Assembly (NCBI GenBank): GCA_964577825.1
Contig: CAZOBJ010000011.1
Location: forward strand, 1 to 53,021
Direction: 5' to 3'
Origin: CAZOBJ01 sp964577825
GTDB lineage: Bacteria; Planctomycetota; SZUA-567; JAFGNG01
Length of the DNA: 53,021 nucleotides
Shown here: in pieces, positions 1-8,905 of the stretch
Position numbering within the stretch: position 1 is the stretch's first letter
How the letters are laid out: each line of letters starts with the position of its first letter
Translations under genes and position numbers: made by a program
Notes under the pieces: model-generated
What the model was told of the DNA's origin: nothing
What the model saw: only the letters and a program-made list of their open reading frames with translations
The model's database searches: none

Positions 1-68
1 GGGTGCTCGCCGCCGCGCTCATGGTCGCGGCCATCGCGCTCTTCAGCCTGGGCGGTGTGCCCGGGTAA
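1..68 (+). CDS. C-terminal tail of a membrane protein (partial)
   Basis: Only the last 21 codons lie in the window; the reading frame begins at base 3 and stops with TAA at 66-68. The residues are almost all hydrophobic (Val, Leu, Ala, Met, Ile, Phe) and end in a Gly-Gly-Val-Pro-Gly turn, so this looks like a terminal transmembrane helix. The last residues resemble the LFSLGG(V/I)P stretch inside NuoM/NuoN-type subunits, but the stop falls straight after it, so this is not evidence for that family. The reading frame is supported by the absence of stops and by the promoter of the next gene starting 10 bases further on. Confidence 0.4.
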   Translation, partial: VLAAALMVAAIALFSLGGVPG

Positions 69-77
69 GGCTTTCGC

Positions 78-105
78 TTGCGGGCCCGCACCCGGGCCGT
101 AGAAT
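78..105 (+). promoter_or_regulatory. Promoter for the comM-like gene
   Basis: TTGCGG at 78-83 and TAGAAT at 100-105 are separated by 16 bases. This is a good sigma70-type match, 59 bases ahead of the proposed ATG at 164. The same TTGNNN/TAGAAT pattern recurs before the genes at 1818 and 37222. Confidence 0.55.
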
Positions 106-163
106 CGGGGGCGCGCGGCCCGCCTTGACACGCGAGCCTGCGCACCGCCGCGCGGAGGGGCAG

Positions 164-1690
164 ATGCTCGCCAAGCTCCAAAGCTGTGCGATCACCGGCA
201 TCGACGCCGAGCTCGTGGAGGTGGAGCTCGACCTGACCCGCGGCCTGCCGGGCCTGGTGATGGTGGGCCTGCCCGACAAGGCGGTGCAGGAGTCGCGCGA
301 CCGGGTCAAGTCCGCGGTGCTCAACTGCGGGTACCAGTTCCCCAACCGCAAGATCGTGGTCAACCTCGCCCCCGCGGAGCTCAAAAAGGAAGGCGGGCTC
401 TACGACCTGCCCATCGCCCTCGCGGCCCTGTTGGCGAGCGAACAGGTCAGCGCCCCGCGCGCGCAGGAGTACCTGGTCCTGGGCGAGCTCGCGCTCGACG
501 GCGCGGTGCGGCCCGTGCGCGGGGTCCTGGCCGCGGCCATCACCGCGCGCCAGCACGGGCTGCGCGGGGTGCTGGTGCCGCACGAGAACGCGCGCGAGGC
601 CATGGTGCTCGGCGACGGGCTGGAGGTCGTGCCCCTGGAGCGGCTCGAACAGGCCGTGGGGTTCCTGTCCGGCGACCGGGCCGCGCCCCCGCCCCCGCCC
701 CCGCCCGAGACCTCCGACCGGGGCGACGCGGCGGACTTCTGCGACGTGCGCGGCCACGAGCACCTCAAGCGCGCCCTGACCGTGGCCGCCGCGGGCGCGC
801 ACAACGTGATCCTGCTCGGGCCCCCGGGCTCGGGCAAGACCATGGCCGCCAAGCGCCTGCCCACCATCCTGCCGGAGCTCAGCTACGAGGAGAGCCTGGA
901 GACGACCAAGATCTTCTCCGTGGCCGGGGCCCTGGGCCCGGGCGCGGGGCTGTTGCGCACGCGACCCTTCCGCCATCCGCACCACAGCGTGTCCGCGGCG
1001 GGCCTGGTGGGCGGCGGCGCAGTGCCCCGTCCGGGCGAGGTGAGCCTGGCGCACAACGGGGTCCTGTTCCTGGACGAGGCCCCGGAGTTCCCGCGCAACA
1101 TCCTGGAGGCCCTGCGCCAGCCCCTGGAGGACGGGCTCATCTCCATCAGCCGCGCGGCCGCCAGCGTGGCGTACCCCGCGCGGCTCATGCTGGTGCTCAG
1201 CCAGAACCTGTGCCCGTGCGGCCGGCGGGGCGACCCGCGCAAGACCTGCAAGTGCACCCCGCGCCAGGTGACCGCGTACCTGGACAGGCTGAGCGGCCCG
1301 CTCCTGGACCGCATCGACATCCACGTGGAGGTGCCCGCCCTCCCGTACGACGACCTGCGCGGCGCGCGCACCGGGCCGGACAGCGCCACCCTGCGCGCCG
1401 AGGTGGTGCGCGCCCGGGGCGTGCAGGCCGCGCGCTTCCCGGGCCGCACGAGCCCGGTGAACGCCCTCTTGTCCGAACGCGAGATCGAGACCCACTGCGC
1501 CCTGGACCGCGAGAGCGAGACCCTGCTTCGCACGGCCATGGACGAGCTGGGGCTGTCCGCGCGCGGGCACGCGCGGGTCCTGAAGGTCGCGCGCACGATC
1601 GCCGACCTCGCCGGCGCACAGGCCATCGGCCCTGAGCACCTGTCCGAGGCCATCCAGTACCGCGCCCTGGACCGCCACCGCGCGTATTGA
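164..1690 (+). CDS. comM: ComM/YifB-family Mg-chelatase-like AAA+ ATPase
   Basis: The 508-aa product has the normal ComM/YifB length and layout. An N-terminal ChlI-type domain (about 1-165, with the conserved GLPGLVMVGLPDKAVQESRDR region near 27-47) is followed by a proline linker (175-181). The AAA+ core has Walker A GPPGSGKT at 219-226 and a LFLDEAPEF Walker B. A CPCG/CKC cysteine cluster and the C-terminal Mg-chelatase helical domain follow. Family knowledge: ComM is a hexameric helicase that promotes branch migration during natural transformation; many YifB homologues have no tested role. The ATG at 164 is chosen over an in-frame TTG at 125 because GGAGGGG lies just upstream and the protein then starts where the family starts. 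The gene stands alone with its own promoter. Confidence 0.92.
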   Translation: MLAKLQSCAITGIDAELVEVELDLTRGLPGLVMVGLPDKAVQESRDRVKSAVLNCGYQFPNRKIVVNLAPAELKKEGGLYDLPIALAALLASEQVSAPRAQEYLVLGELALDGAVRPVRGVLAAAITARQHGLRGVLVPHENAREAMVLGDGLEVVPLERLEQAVGFLSGDRAAPPPPPPPETSDRGDAADFCDVRGHEHLKRALTVAAAGAHNVILLGPPGSGKTMAAKRLPTILPELSYEESLETTKIFSVAGALGPGAGLLRTRPFRHPHHSVSAAGLVGGGAVPRPGEVSLAHNGVLFLDEAPEFPRNILEALRQPLEDGLISISRAAASVAYPARLMLVLSQNLCPCGRRGDPRKTCKCTPRQVTAYLDRLSGPLLDRIDIHVEVPALPYDDLRGARTGPDSATLRAEVVRARGVQAARFPGRTSPVNALLSEREIETHCALDRESETLLRTAMDELGLSARGHARVLKVARTIADLAGAQAIGPEHLSEAIQYRALDRHRAY

Positions 1691-1741
1691 GGGCAGCATC
1701 CTCTTGCGGAGAGCCAATACTCTATCCCGTCGCGCCCCCCC

Positions 1742-1769
1742 TTGCGCGCCGCGCGCGTGCGGGTAGAAT
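1742..1769 (+). promoter_or_regulatory. Promoter of the 1818-7747 operon
   Basis: TTGCGC at 1742-1747 and TAGAAT at 1764-1769 with a 16-base spacer. The predicted transcription start is near 1776, leaving a leader of about 40 bases before the ATG at 1818. No other convincing promoter is seen before 7747, so all five downstream genes probably depend on it. Confidence 0.6.
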
Positions 1770-1817
1770 GCCCTGTTCCGGTCCCGGCGGGTCCGGGGCC
1801 GAGAGCGAGGAGAACGC

Positions 1818-2396
1818 ATGCAGGCGCTCGCCATCTGCGGAAGTCCCCGGCGCGGGGGCAACACGGAGATCCTGTTGCGGCGCATCCTGCGCGGGCTCGA
1901 CGCGCGCGGCGCAGAGACGCAGTTCCTGCACCTGCGCGAGCTCGACATCCGCCCGTGCGTGGCGTGCGGCGCGTGCCGCCGCGCCCGGGAGCCCGCCTGC
2001 CAACAGCAGGGCGACGACTTCGCCGAGGTGTTCGAGGCCATGCGCGCGGCCGACATCCTGGTGGTGGGGTCGCCCGTGTACTTCGGGTCGGCCACGCCCG
2101 AGCTCATGGCCCTCCTGGACCGCGCCGGGTTCGTGGCCCGCGGCCACGGGGACCTGTTCGCGCGCAAGGTGGGCGGGCCCTTTGTGGTGGCCCGCCGCGC
2201 GGGGCAGAACTTCACCCTGGCGCAGCTCGTCTTCTGGTTCCTGGGCGTGCAGATGGTGGTGCCCGGGTCCTCGTACTGGGCCATGGCCTTCGGCGGCAAG
2301 CCGGGGTCCGTGGAGGAGGACGACGAGGGCCTGCGCACCGCGGACCGGTACGCCGAGAACCTGCACTGGCTGGCCACGCGCGTGGCCGGCGGATAG
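1818..2396 (+). CDS. NADPH-dependent FMN reductase / iron-sulfur flavoprotein-like
   Basis: This 192-aa protein has the flavodoxin-like fold of the NADPH-dependent FMN reductase family. It opens with a beta strand and the FMN phosphate loop GSPRRGGNT (residues 8-16). A cysteine group CVACGACRR near 47-55 is typical of the iron-sulfur flavoprotein branch, which uses FMN and sometimes a 4Fe-4S cluster for electron transfer. The GSPVYFGSATPELMALLDR region around 88-106 is the second FMN-binding loop. GAGGAGA lies 6 bases before the ATG. It is the first gene of a run that continues with a glycosidase 47 bases downstream. Its natural electron partner is unknown; a role in glycan use is only implied by position. 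Confidence 0.8.
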   Translation: MQALAICGSPRRGGNTEILLRRILRGLDARGAETQFLHLRELDIRPCVACGACRRAREPACQQQGDDFAEVFEAMRAADILVVGSPVYFGSATPELMALLDRAGFVARGHGDLFARKVGGPFVVARRAGQNFTLAQLVFWFLGVQMVVPGSSYWAMAFGGKPGSVEEDDEGLRTADRYAENLHWLATRVAGG

Positions 2397-2443
2397 CCGC
2401 CCGCGCGCCTGCACACGCAGAAGAAGCTCACGGAGAAAAAGCC

Positions 2444-4144
2444 ATGGACGCGAAGGAACGCAAGATCGACGAGCTCCTGGGCGCGCTGACCCTGGAGGAG
2501 AAGGTGGGCCAGATGTTCGTGTTCGGGTTCAACAGCCCGTTCGCCGACCCGGTGGTCGAGGACCTGGTGGACCGGTACAACGTGGCCGGACTTCGCACCT
2601 CGCCGTACCTGCGCCGGTTCAAGCGGTACCTGCCCGAGGGCAGCCCCGGCATCGACAACGTGAAGCGCCCTCCGCAGCTCGGCGAGAAGCTCTGGGACGA
2701 AGACACGCCCACCTACCACGTGCGCGCCTCGGAGTACGCGCGCACCCTGGCCGGGCTTCGCGCGCGCAGCCGGTCGCGCAAGCACGGGATCCCCATCCAC
2801 TTCGTGGTCGACTACGAGGCCGGGTCCGGATCGAACTACGAGCCCGCGGGCATGCTCGAGCTCCCGTGCCAGATGGGCTTCGGGTGGCTGGGCGACACCG
2901 AGCTCTTGCAGCGGGCCACCGAGGCGGTGGGCCGCCAGCTCCGCGCGATCGGGTTCGACCAGTCCAACTGCCCGGTGCTGGGCGTGAACCAAAACCCCAT
3001 GAACACGGGCATCAGCATCCGCAGCTACTCGCCCGACCCGCAGGTCGTCACCGACTGTGCGCGCGCCGCGCTCGCGGGGTACGACCGCGCGGGGTTCATC
3101 GCCGCGGCCAAGCACTTCCCCGGCGGCGGGGTCTCGGAAGTGGACGCGCACTACGGGGTCTCCACCGTGCCCCTGAGCCGCGAGGAGCTCGACGACGTGC
3201 TCCTGCACCCCTACCGCACGCTCATCAAGGAGGGCCGCATCCGCGCGATCATGCTCGCGCACAAGGTCTATCCCGCGCTCGACCCGTCCGAGGAGATCAG
3301 CACGGTCAGCCGGCCCATCGTGACCGGGGTGCTGCGCGAGGAGCTCGGCTACCAGGGGGTCATCACCACGGACAGCATGACCATGGGCGGGCTCATGGCC
3401 CGCCACTCCGTGCAGGAGGCATGCGTGTTGGCCATTCAGGCCGGGGTGGACGTGCTGCTGCTCAAGGACGACAACGTGCTACGGTTCGAGGCCCTGGACG
3501 CGCTCACGAGCGCGGTGCGCGACGGGCGCATCCCCGAGGCGCGCCTGGACGAGAGCCTGCGCCGGGTGTGGTCGCTCAAGTGGGACTACGGCCTGTTCGA
3601 AGGCGACGGGGCCGTGGACCCGGACGAGGTGGAGGCCTTCCTGGGCCGCGACGAGTTCCGGGCCGTGAACACCGAGTGCGCACAGCGCATCCTGCACGTG
3701 GTGCGGCGGGCCGAGGGCGTGGTGCCCCTGGACCCGGAGCAACAGGTGCTCGTGCTCGACCAGCGCACGCCCCAGCAGCTGCGCGTCAACGACGCGCGCA
3801 ACCACCCGGGCATGTTCTGGCAGGAGATGCTTCGCCACTCGCGCAACGTCACGTACGTGGACTACTCGTCCAAGGATCCCCACGCGGTCGACGACCTCGT
3901 CGAGGCCCTGGCCCCGCAGGTGGACGCGGTGGTGGTGACCGCAAACTTCGACCGCGCGGGCTCGGAGGACACGCTCTCCTGGCTGGCGGGACTGAAGCGC
4001 TTCGGCAAGCCGGTCATCGAGATCACCAACAACCCCTATCCCCTGCTCGTGCCCGAGGAGATGGAGACTGTGCTGTGCACCTACGCGCTCATGCGCGCGA
4101 ACCTGGCCGCGGCCGCCGACTGGCTCTACGGCCAGGCCGGCTGA
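2444..4144 (+). CDS. Glycoside hydrolase family 3, NagZ-type beta-N-acetylhexosaminidase-like
   Basis: The 566-aa product is a clear GH3 enzyme. KHFPGGG sits at 223-229, followed by a D-x-H pair (Asp234, His236). That pair is the Asp-His acid/base dyad found in NagZ-type members and absent from ordinary beta-glucosidases of the family. The nucleophile Asp is at 310 in TTDSMTMGG. A Rossmann-like C-terminal domain (about 400-560) makes it longer than compact NagZ. No signal peptide is visible, so it is probably cytoplasmic. The expected reaction is removal of terminal beta-N-acetylglucosamine from muropeptides or imported glycans. The ATG at 2444 is preceded by CGGAGAAAAA. The neighbouring HAD hydrolase and sulfatase suggest dismantling of a modified, possibly sulfated, oligosaccharide; that is inference. 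Confidence 0.88.
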   Translation: MDAKERKIDELLGALTLEEKVGQMFVFGFNSPFADPVVEDLVDRYNVAGLRTSPYLRRFKRYLPEGSPGIDNVKRPPQLGEKLWDEDTPTYHVRASEYARTLAGLRARSRSRKHGIPIHFVVDYEAGSGSNYEPAGMLELPCQMGFGWLGDTELLQRATEAVGRQLRAIGFDQSNCPVLGVNQNPMNTGISIRSYSPDPQVVTDCARAALAGYDRAGFIAAAKHFPGGGVSEVDAHYGVSTVPLSREELDDVLLHPYRTLIKEGRIRAIMLAHKVYPALDPSEEISTVSRPIVTGVLREELGYQGVITTDSMTMGGLMARHSVQEACVLAIQAGVDVLLLKDDNVLRFEALDALTSAVRDGRIPEARLDESLRRVWSLKWDYGLFEGDGAVDPDEVEAFLGRDEFRAVNTECAQRILHVVRRAEGVVPLDPEQQVLVLDQRTPQQLRVNDARNHPGMFWQEMLRHSRNVTYVDYSSKDPHAVDDLVEALAPQVDAVVVTANFDRAGSEDTLSWLAGLKRFGKPVIEITNNPYPLLVPEEMETVLCTYALMRANLAAAADWLYGQAG

Positions 4145-4167
4145 GCGCGCCCGGCGGAGGCATGTCC

Positions 4168-5103
4168 ATGGCCCGCGACATCCACGAGCCCACGGTCGAG
4201 GCCCTGGCCCCGGCGTTCGCCCGGGCGCGCACGCACCCGGTGGCCCTGGCCCTCGACTTCGACGGGGTGTGCAAGAAGTACACCGACCACAAGCACCAGA
4301 TCATGTTCACGAACCTGTTCCTGTACCTGCGCGAGTTCCAGCGCGTGCCCTTTGACGCGTACCGCGCCGCGTACATCTACATCAACTTCCGCAGCCCGGA
4401 CTACGCGGGCAAGGAGCGGTTCCGGTGCATGGAGGCCCTGAGCCGCTACCTCGCCGACCGGGGCCACGACTGCGCCCTGCCCGGGGTCAGCCGCGCGGTC
4501 GCCGCCCTGCGCGAACAGGGCCGCAAGCTCGCCGAGGAGAACCTGCTCCCCTACGCCGAGGCCGACGACGTGCGCCGGCTCGTGGACTGGAGCCGCGAGG
4601 TGAACCGCCGCGTGGGCGAGCTCACGGAAATCGGCCTGTGCCCGGGCATCCGCGAGCACGTGTTCGACCCCTTCCGCGAGCGCACCGACATGTTCGTGGT
4701 CTCCACGGCCAGCGAACAGGCCCTGCGCGAGAGCCTGGCCCGCGACGGCGTGGACTGGATCCGCCGGTACCTCGGGCAGGAGACGGCCACCAAGGCCGAG
4801 AGCCTGGCGGCCTTGTCTCGCGCGGGGTATGCGGCCGTGCTCATGTTCGGCGACTCGGTGGAGGACGCGCGCGCCTCGGCCGCGGCCCAGCAGGCGAAGG
4901 GCGACGCGCCCGTGCTGTTCGTGCCCATCATCCCGGGCGAGGAGCGCGCCTCGTTCGCGGCCGCGCAGCCGGTCGTGGACGCGGCGCTCGCGGGCGACCT
5001 CGACCGCGCGGCCAAGCTGTGCGACGCCCAGGCCGCCAAGTTCGAGGGCCGCGAGGCGGGCACCGGGCGCGGCGCGCCTTTGGACATCCGCGCGGCCGAG
5101 TAA
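4168..5103 (+). CDS. HAD-superfamily hydrolase
   Basis: The 311-aa product carries the four haloacid dehalogenase motifs. These are a DFDGV motif near the N-terminus (nucleophile Asp), VVSTAS (motif II Ser/Thr), a Lys in the TKAES segment (motif III) and GDSVEDA (motif IV acids). A long helical insertion between motifs I and II forms a cap domain, which fits a phosphatase acting on a small phosphorylated metabolite. Two ATGs are available at 4162 and 4168. GGAGG ends 7 bases before the second but only 1 base before the first, so 4168 is chosen. The gene starts 23 bases after the GH3 stop and is almost certainly co-transcribed. The substrate cannot be read from the sequence. Confidence 0.75.
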   Translation: MARDIHEPTVEALAPAFARARTHPVALALDFDGVCKKYTDHKHQIMFTNLFLYLREFQRVPFDAYRAAYIYINFRSPDYAGKERFRCMEALSRYLADRGHDCALPGVSRAVAALREQGRKLAEENLLPYAEADDVRRLVDWSREVNRRVGELTEIGLCPGIREHVFDPFRERTDMFVVSTASEQALRESLARDGVDWIRRYLGQETATKAESLAALSRAGYAAVLMFGDSVEDARASAAAQQAKGDAPVLFVPIIPGEERASFAAAQPVVDAALAGDLDRAAKLCDAQAAKFEGREAGTGRGAPLDIRAAE

Positions 5104-5142
5104 CCGCACCCCGCACGCCCGGCAGCGCTCAGGAGCAGGGCC

Positions 5143-6270
5143 ATGGACCGCACCCGGCCCGCACAGGGCGTGCGCCTGCACAGGCTTACCGGGCCCGCGG
5201 GCATCCACTGCAACCTGTATTGCGAGGTCCCGTACACGGACCCGACCGGCCGGTACGTGTTCTATACGCAGTACGAGGCGCCCCGGACCGACTCATTCCA
5301 GGTCCTCCGCTACGACCTAGCCGGCGGCGCGCCTGAGCCCCTGTTCGACCGGCCGGTGCGATTCCCCGGCGTGCTCGCCGGCGCCGCGATGAGCGCGGAC
5401 AACCGGTATTTCTTCTGCACGCCCCTGACCGGGCCGGACACGTTCGAGATCCTGCGCATCGACACGACCACGCTCGCGCGCGAGGCGTTCCGATTCCGCG
5501 GCGCGCCCTTGGTGCGGACTCTCGGGTCGGTGGGCCCGGACCCGGACGTATACGTGGGCGGCGTGTGCCTGGGGAGCACGCGCCGGTGCAACGCGGCGGT
5601 GCGCTTCGACCTCGCCCGCGGCCGATGGCGGGTGCTCGTGCACGATGAGCTCATGTACAATCCGCACCCGCAAATCGAACCCGGCCGCGGCCGGCGCCTC
5701 ATGCTCCAGCACAACGGGTTCCGGTTCCTGTTCACCGTGGACCTGGACGGATGCGGCTTCACCTCGCTCTGCGTGGGCCCCGCCGAGCCAACCGGCCCGC
5801 CCCAGGGCCACCAGTGCTGGATCGGCGCTACGGGCCGGGTGCTCGCCACGACCTCGGCCGGGACCCTGCCGCGCATGGAGCGGCCCGGCATGCTGTGGAC
5901 CTGCGTCCCCGGACGGGCCCAGGCCTGCGCGCTGGCCGGGGGCTTCAACTTCGCCCATCCGAACGTGTCCCGGGACGGACGGTTTTTCGTCGCGGACGGC
6001 AGCCACTTCGTGCCCGAGGACGTACGCTACCCGGGCGGGGCCATCGTGGTGGGCTCGGTGCGCACGGGCCTGTACCGCATGCTGTGCGCGCGCGAGCCCG
6101 CATCGTGCCGGGACCGGGACATGCAGGCCTTCGCGCACGCGCATCCGTACTTCACTCCGGACTGCGCACACGTCATCTACAACGTGCCGGCCGGACCCCG
6201 CACCGTGAACGTATATGCGGCGACCGTGCCCGACGGCCTGCTCGCGGCGTTGGACAGAGACGAACGCTGA
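5143..6270 (+). CDS. Beta-propeller protein, oligogalacturonate-lyase (PL22)-like
   Basis: The 375-aa protein is built from repeated beta-propeller blades of the TolB/WD40-like kind. Examples are GRYVFYTQYEA, DNRYFFCTPLT, GRFFVADGSH and CAHVIYNVPAG. Histidines in PHPQIEP, GHQCW, HPNVS and HAHPYFTPD fall where PL22 oligogalacturonate lyases place their metal-binding residues, and the closing HP-x-F-x-P-D blade is typical of that family. PL22 enzymes are cytoplasmic and split unsaturated digalacturonate. The family match is by eye only and the Gln/His spacing is not a perfect fit, so a non-catalytic propeller is possible. No signal peptide is seen. It sits between a HAD hydrolase and a sulfatase in one operon. 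Confidence 0.6.
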   Translation: MDRTRPAQGVRLHRLTGPAGIHCNLYCEVPYTDPTGRYVFYTQYEAPRTDSFQVLRYDLAGGAPEPLFDRPVRFPGVLAGAAMSADNRYFFCTPLTGPDTFEILRIDTTTLAREAFRFRGAPLVRTLGSVGPDPDVYVGGVCLGSTRRCNAAVRFDLARGRWRVLVHDELMYNPHPQIEPGRGRRLMLQHNGFRFLFTVDLDGCGFTSLCVGPAEPTGPPQGHQCWIGATGRVLATTSAGTLPRMERPGMLWTCVPGRAQACALAGGFNFAHPNVSRDGRFFVADGSHFVPEDVRYPGGAIVVGSVRTGLYRMLCAREPASCRDRDMQAFAHAHPYFTPDCAHVIYNVPAGPRTVNVYAATVPDGLLAALDRDER

Positions 6271-6292
6271 CCCTGGAACAGAAAGGTGGATC

Positions 6293-7747
6293 ATGCCCGA
6301 CCGGCCGAACCTGCTTGTCATCATGAGCGACCAGCACCAGCCCGAGGCCCTCTCGGGCCTGGGCCACGCGGGGGTGCGCACCCCGGCGCTCGACCGGCTC
6401 ATGGACCGGGGGCTCACCTGCACGAGCGCGTACTGCAACGCCCCGATCTGCACCCCGGCGCGCGCGAGCTTCCTCACCGGGCTCCTCACGCCGCAGCACG
6501 GGGTCTGGGGCTTGTCCACCCCGGTGCGCACCGCGGAGGTCACGTTCGCGCACGTGTTGCGCCGCGCCGGGTACCGGACCGTGTACGTGGGCCGGCACCA
6601 CTTCATCGGACCGGACGTGGTGCACGGGTTCGCGCGCCTGGTGCCGCGGCGCAAGGGGTACAACGCCCCGAGCACGCACTACAACGAGACCCGGGCGGGC
6701 GTGATGATCGATCCCGTGCGCGCATCCGGACCCACCGACGCGCCCGAGGGGCACGAGGCGGGCGACCTCGTGCGCACCGAGTGCGCGGTGCGCGAGCTCG
6801 AACGGCTCGCGGCCGAGGACACCGACGACCCCTGGGCCATGATGCTCGGCTTCTACCTGCCCCACTTCCCCTACCGGGTCAGCCGCCCGTGGTTCGACGC
6901 GGTGCCCGAGGCCGCGGTGCCCATGCCGCGCACGCCCCCGGACGAGCGGTCCTTTGAAGCGGCCCTGCCCGCGCAGCTCGCGAGCTCGCGCCGGTTCTTG
7001 GGGCTCACCTCCGACGGGCTCGACGAGGCGGACGTTCGCCGCGCGCGGCGGGCGTACTGCGGCATGATCGGGTGCCTGGACGCGCAGATCGGCCGGGTGC
7101 TCGACGCCCTGGAGGCCACCGGCCAACACGAGAACACCTGGATCCTGTACCTCTCCGACCACGGCGACACCATGGGCGAGCACGGGCTGTGGAGCAAGTG
7201 CACCTTCTACGAGGACAGCGTGCGCGTCCCCTGGATCCTGGTGCCGCCGGGCGGGCGGTCCCCGGCCCGGTGCGCGCACCCGGTCAGCCAGGTCGACTGG
7301 ATGCCCACCGTGCTCGCGCTCGCGGGCGAGTCCGGGTGGGGCGAGGCCCTGCCCGGCCGGTCGCTTCTCTCGCTCGTGGACGACCCCCGGGCGCCCTGGC
7401 CCGAGCGCGCGGTGCTCGCCGACTACGGGTACTGGGGCGCGCCCGTGCCCGTGCGCATGGTGCGCCGCGGGCGATGGAAGGCGACCTTCGCCCTGCACAC
7501 CCGGCCGGTCCTCTTCGACCTGGAGGCCGACCCGTACGAGTGGCATGACCTGGGCGCGGAGCCGAACCGGCGTACACTCATCCAGTCCCTGTACGAGGAG
7601 GCGTGCACGTTCGGCTGGCGCCCCGACGAGGCCGCGCGCGCCGTGGCCGCCCATCGGCGGCGCATGCACTACCTGCGCGAGGCCTACGCGCACACGGAGC
7701 TCGGCCCGACCCGGTACGGCGCGTTCGTGGAAGGGGCCGACGCCTGA
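6293..7747 (+). CDS. Sulfatase (arylsulfatase family, Cys-type)
   Basis: The 484-aa protein is a full-length S1-family sulfatase. The active-site signature C-T-P-A-R is at 53-57; Cys53 would be converted to formylglycine by a maturase that is not encoded in this window. The metal-binding start SDQHQP is near 12-17 and the later SDHGDTMGEHGLW motif is also present. There is no signal peptide, so it may act on imported oligosaccharides or need a non-classical route. AAAGGTGG precedes the ATG. It ends the plus-strand operon, and its stop is only 4 bases from the stop of the convergent gene at 7752. Substrate unknown; the GH3 and propeller neighbours suggest a sulfated glycan. Confidence 0.9.
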   Translation: MPDRPNLLVIMSDQHQPEALSGLGHAGVRTPALDRLMDRGLTCTSAYCNAPICTPARASFLTGLLTPQHGVWGLSTPVRTAEVTFAHVLRRAGYRTVYVGRHHFIGPDVVHGFARLVPRRKGYNAPSTHYNETRAGVMIDPVRASGPTDAPEGHEAGDLVRTECAVRELERLAAEDTDDPWAMMLGFYLPHFPYRVSRPWFDAVPEAAVPMPRTPPDERSFEAALPAQLASSRRFLGLTSDGLDEADVRRARRAYCGMIGCLDAQIGRVLDALEATGQHENTWILYLSDHGDTMGEHGLWSKCTFYEDSVRVPWILVPPGGRSPARCAHPVSQVDWMPTVLALAGESGWGEALPGRSLLSLVDDPRAPWPERAVLADYGYWGAPVPVRMVRRGRWKATFALHTRPVLFDLEADPYEWHDLGAEPNRRTLIQSLYEEACTFGWRPDEAARAVAAHRRRMHYLREAYAHTELGPTRYGAFVEGADA

Positions 7748-7751
7748 GCCG

Positions 7752-8888
7752 TTACGGGCCCGGCGCGGGCAGGGGTTCGGCCGGATGCTCGGCCTCGCGT
7801 GCCTTGCGGTAGGCGTCCAGGTCGGCCTGGTCGCGCGCGCGCTGGGCCTCCCAGTCCTCCAGGGGCGCGGGCGTTACGGACACGTTGTCGAACCAGTACA
7901 CCCCGGGCGGCCAGTACGCGAAGAGCATCACCCGCATCTCTGTGACCTTGGGCGTGCGCCGCGTGGGGTGGAAGACCTGGTCGAAGTGTGTCCACGCCGC
8001 GCCGTCCACAAAGCAGTTCACGTACGTGTCGTACAGGTGGCGCCGCTCGCGCGAAGGCGCCAGGGCCGCGGGCCAGGCCGCCTCCAACAGGTACCGGTTC
8101 AGCCGCAGGATTTGGGGCCGTCTGAGCTTGCCCTGCGCGTGGTCGGCGAGAAGCGCCCGCGTGTCCGCGTCCAGGCGCACGCCCTGCCACGCGTCCCGCG
8201 CGTACAGGTCGGGCTCCAGCAGCACGCTCGTGAGCGCGCGCGCGAGCGCGGGCCTCTCCTCGGCCGCGGGCGCGGCGCCGGGCGGGGTCTTTTGAACGAG
8301 CGCGCGCATGGGCTCGGACAGATACGCCCACACCCGGCCCGCCGGGCTGGCGGCCGCACGCGCCCCGGCGCGCAGCTCGTCGGCGAGCCCGGCCCAGTCG
8401 CGCACGTCGCGCTCGCGCACCCGGGCGCTCGCGCGCACCACCCCGTACCCGCGCACCCACACCATGGCGCCCTTGGCCCCGCCCTCGGCCAGATGGTCAA
8501 AGGCGATCCGGTACGCCTGCCCCGGCGTCACGCGCACGGCCTCGGAGTAGAAGGACAGGCCGTAGGTCGCGGCGATCGGGTTCTTCTTCGGGTCGTCGAA
8601 TACCCACGCGTCAAGTCCCTGCGCGCGCCAGCGCGCGACCATGTCGTGCTCGGGCACGCGCGTGTCCAGGCGTACGGCCCGGCCGCGAACAGTGCCCTTC
8701 GGCTGCGCAGGCGCCTCGGTCCACTGCGCGCCCAGGCCGTCGGGCTGCTGCCAGTGCGCGGGCCGCTGCGGGTCGGCCGGATCGGGAGCCTCGAACCCGC
8801 CGTTTGCCACCACGGACGCCCCGCGCGCGGCCGCGCACGAGACCGCGCACACAGCCGCGAGCCACAGGAACCTGCCAGACCAGCGCAT
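7752..8888 (-). CDS. Secreted protein with N-terminal carbohydrate-binding-like region, function unknown
   Basis: The 378-aa product starts with a signal peptide of about 23 residues (positive start, hydrophobic core, Ala-x-Gly end). It continues with NGGFEAPDP and a P-x-HW segment, the opening seen in CBM4/9-like jelly-roll domains. Aromatic-rich strands such as FAYWPPGVYWFDNVSVTP near the C-terminus fit the closing strands of the same kind of domain, with a large helical insertion between. The tail is rich in Glu, Ala and Pro. AAAGG precedes the ATG, and the gene starts 17 bases after the DUF4175-like gene, so it is probably the last gene of the MoxR-type operon. It may bind glycan in the envelope; no enzyme signature is visible. 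Confidence 0.6.
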   Translation of the reverse strand: MRWSGRFLWLAAVCAVSCAAARGASVVANGGFEAPDPADPQRPAHWQQPDGLGAQWTEAPAQPKGTVRGRAVRLDTRVPEHDMVARWRAQGLDAWVFDDPKKNPIAATYGLSFYSEAVRVTPGQAYRIAFDHLAEGGAKGAMVWVRGYGVVRASARVRERDVRDWAGLADELRAGARAAASPAGRVWAYLSEPMRALVQKTPPGAAPAAEERPALARALTSVLLEPDLYARDAWQGVRLDADTRALLADHAQGKLRRPQILRLNRYLLEAAWPAALAPSRERRHLYDTYVNCFVDGAAWTHFDQVFHPTRRTPKVTEMRVMLFAYWPPGVYWFDNVSVTPAPLEDWEAQRARDQADLDAYRKAREAEHPAEPLPAPGP

Positions 8889-8905
8889 GCGTACGCCTTT
8901 CGCGG

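Noticed and set aside
1..68. Assigning the hydrophobic tail to NADH dehydrogenase subunit N or M
   Set aside because: The LFSLGG(V/I)P stretch is suggestive, but in those proteins it is internal, and only 21 codons are available.
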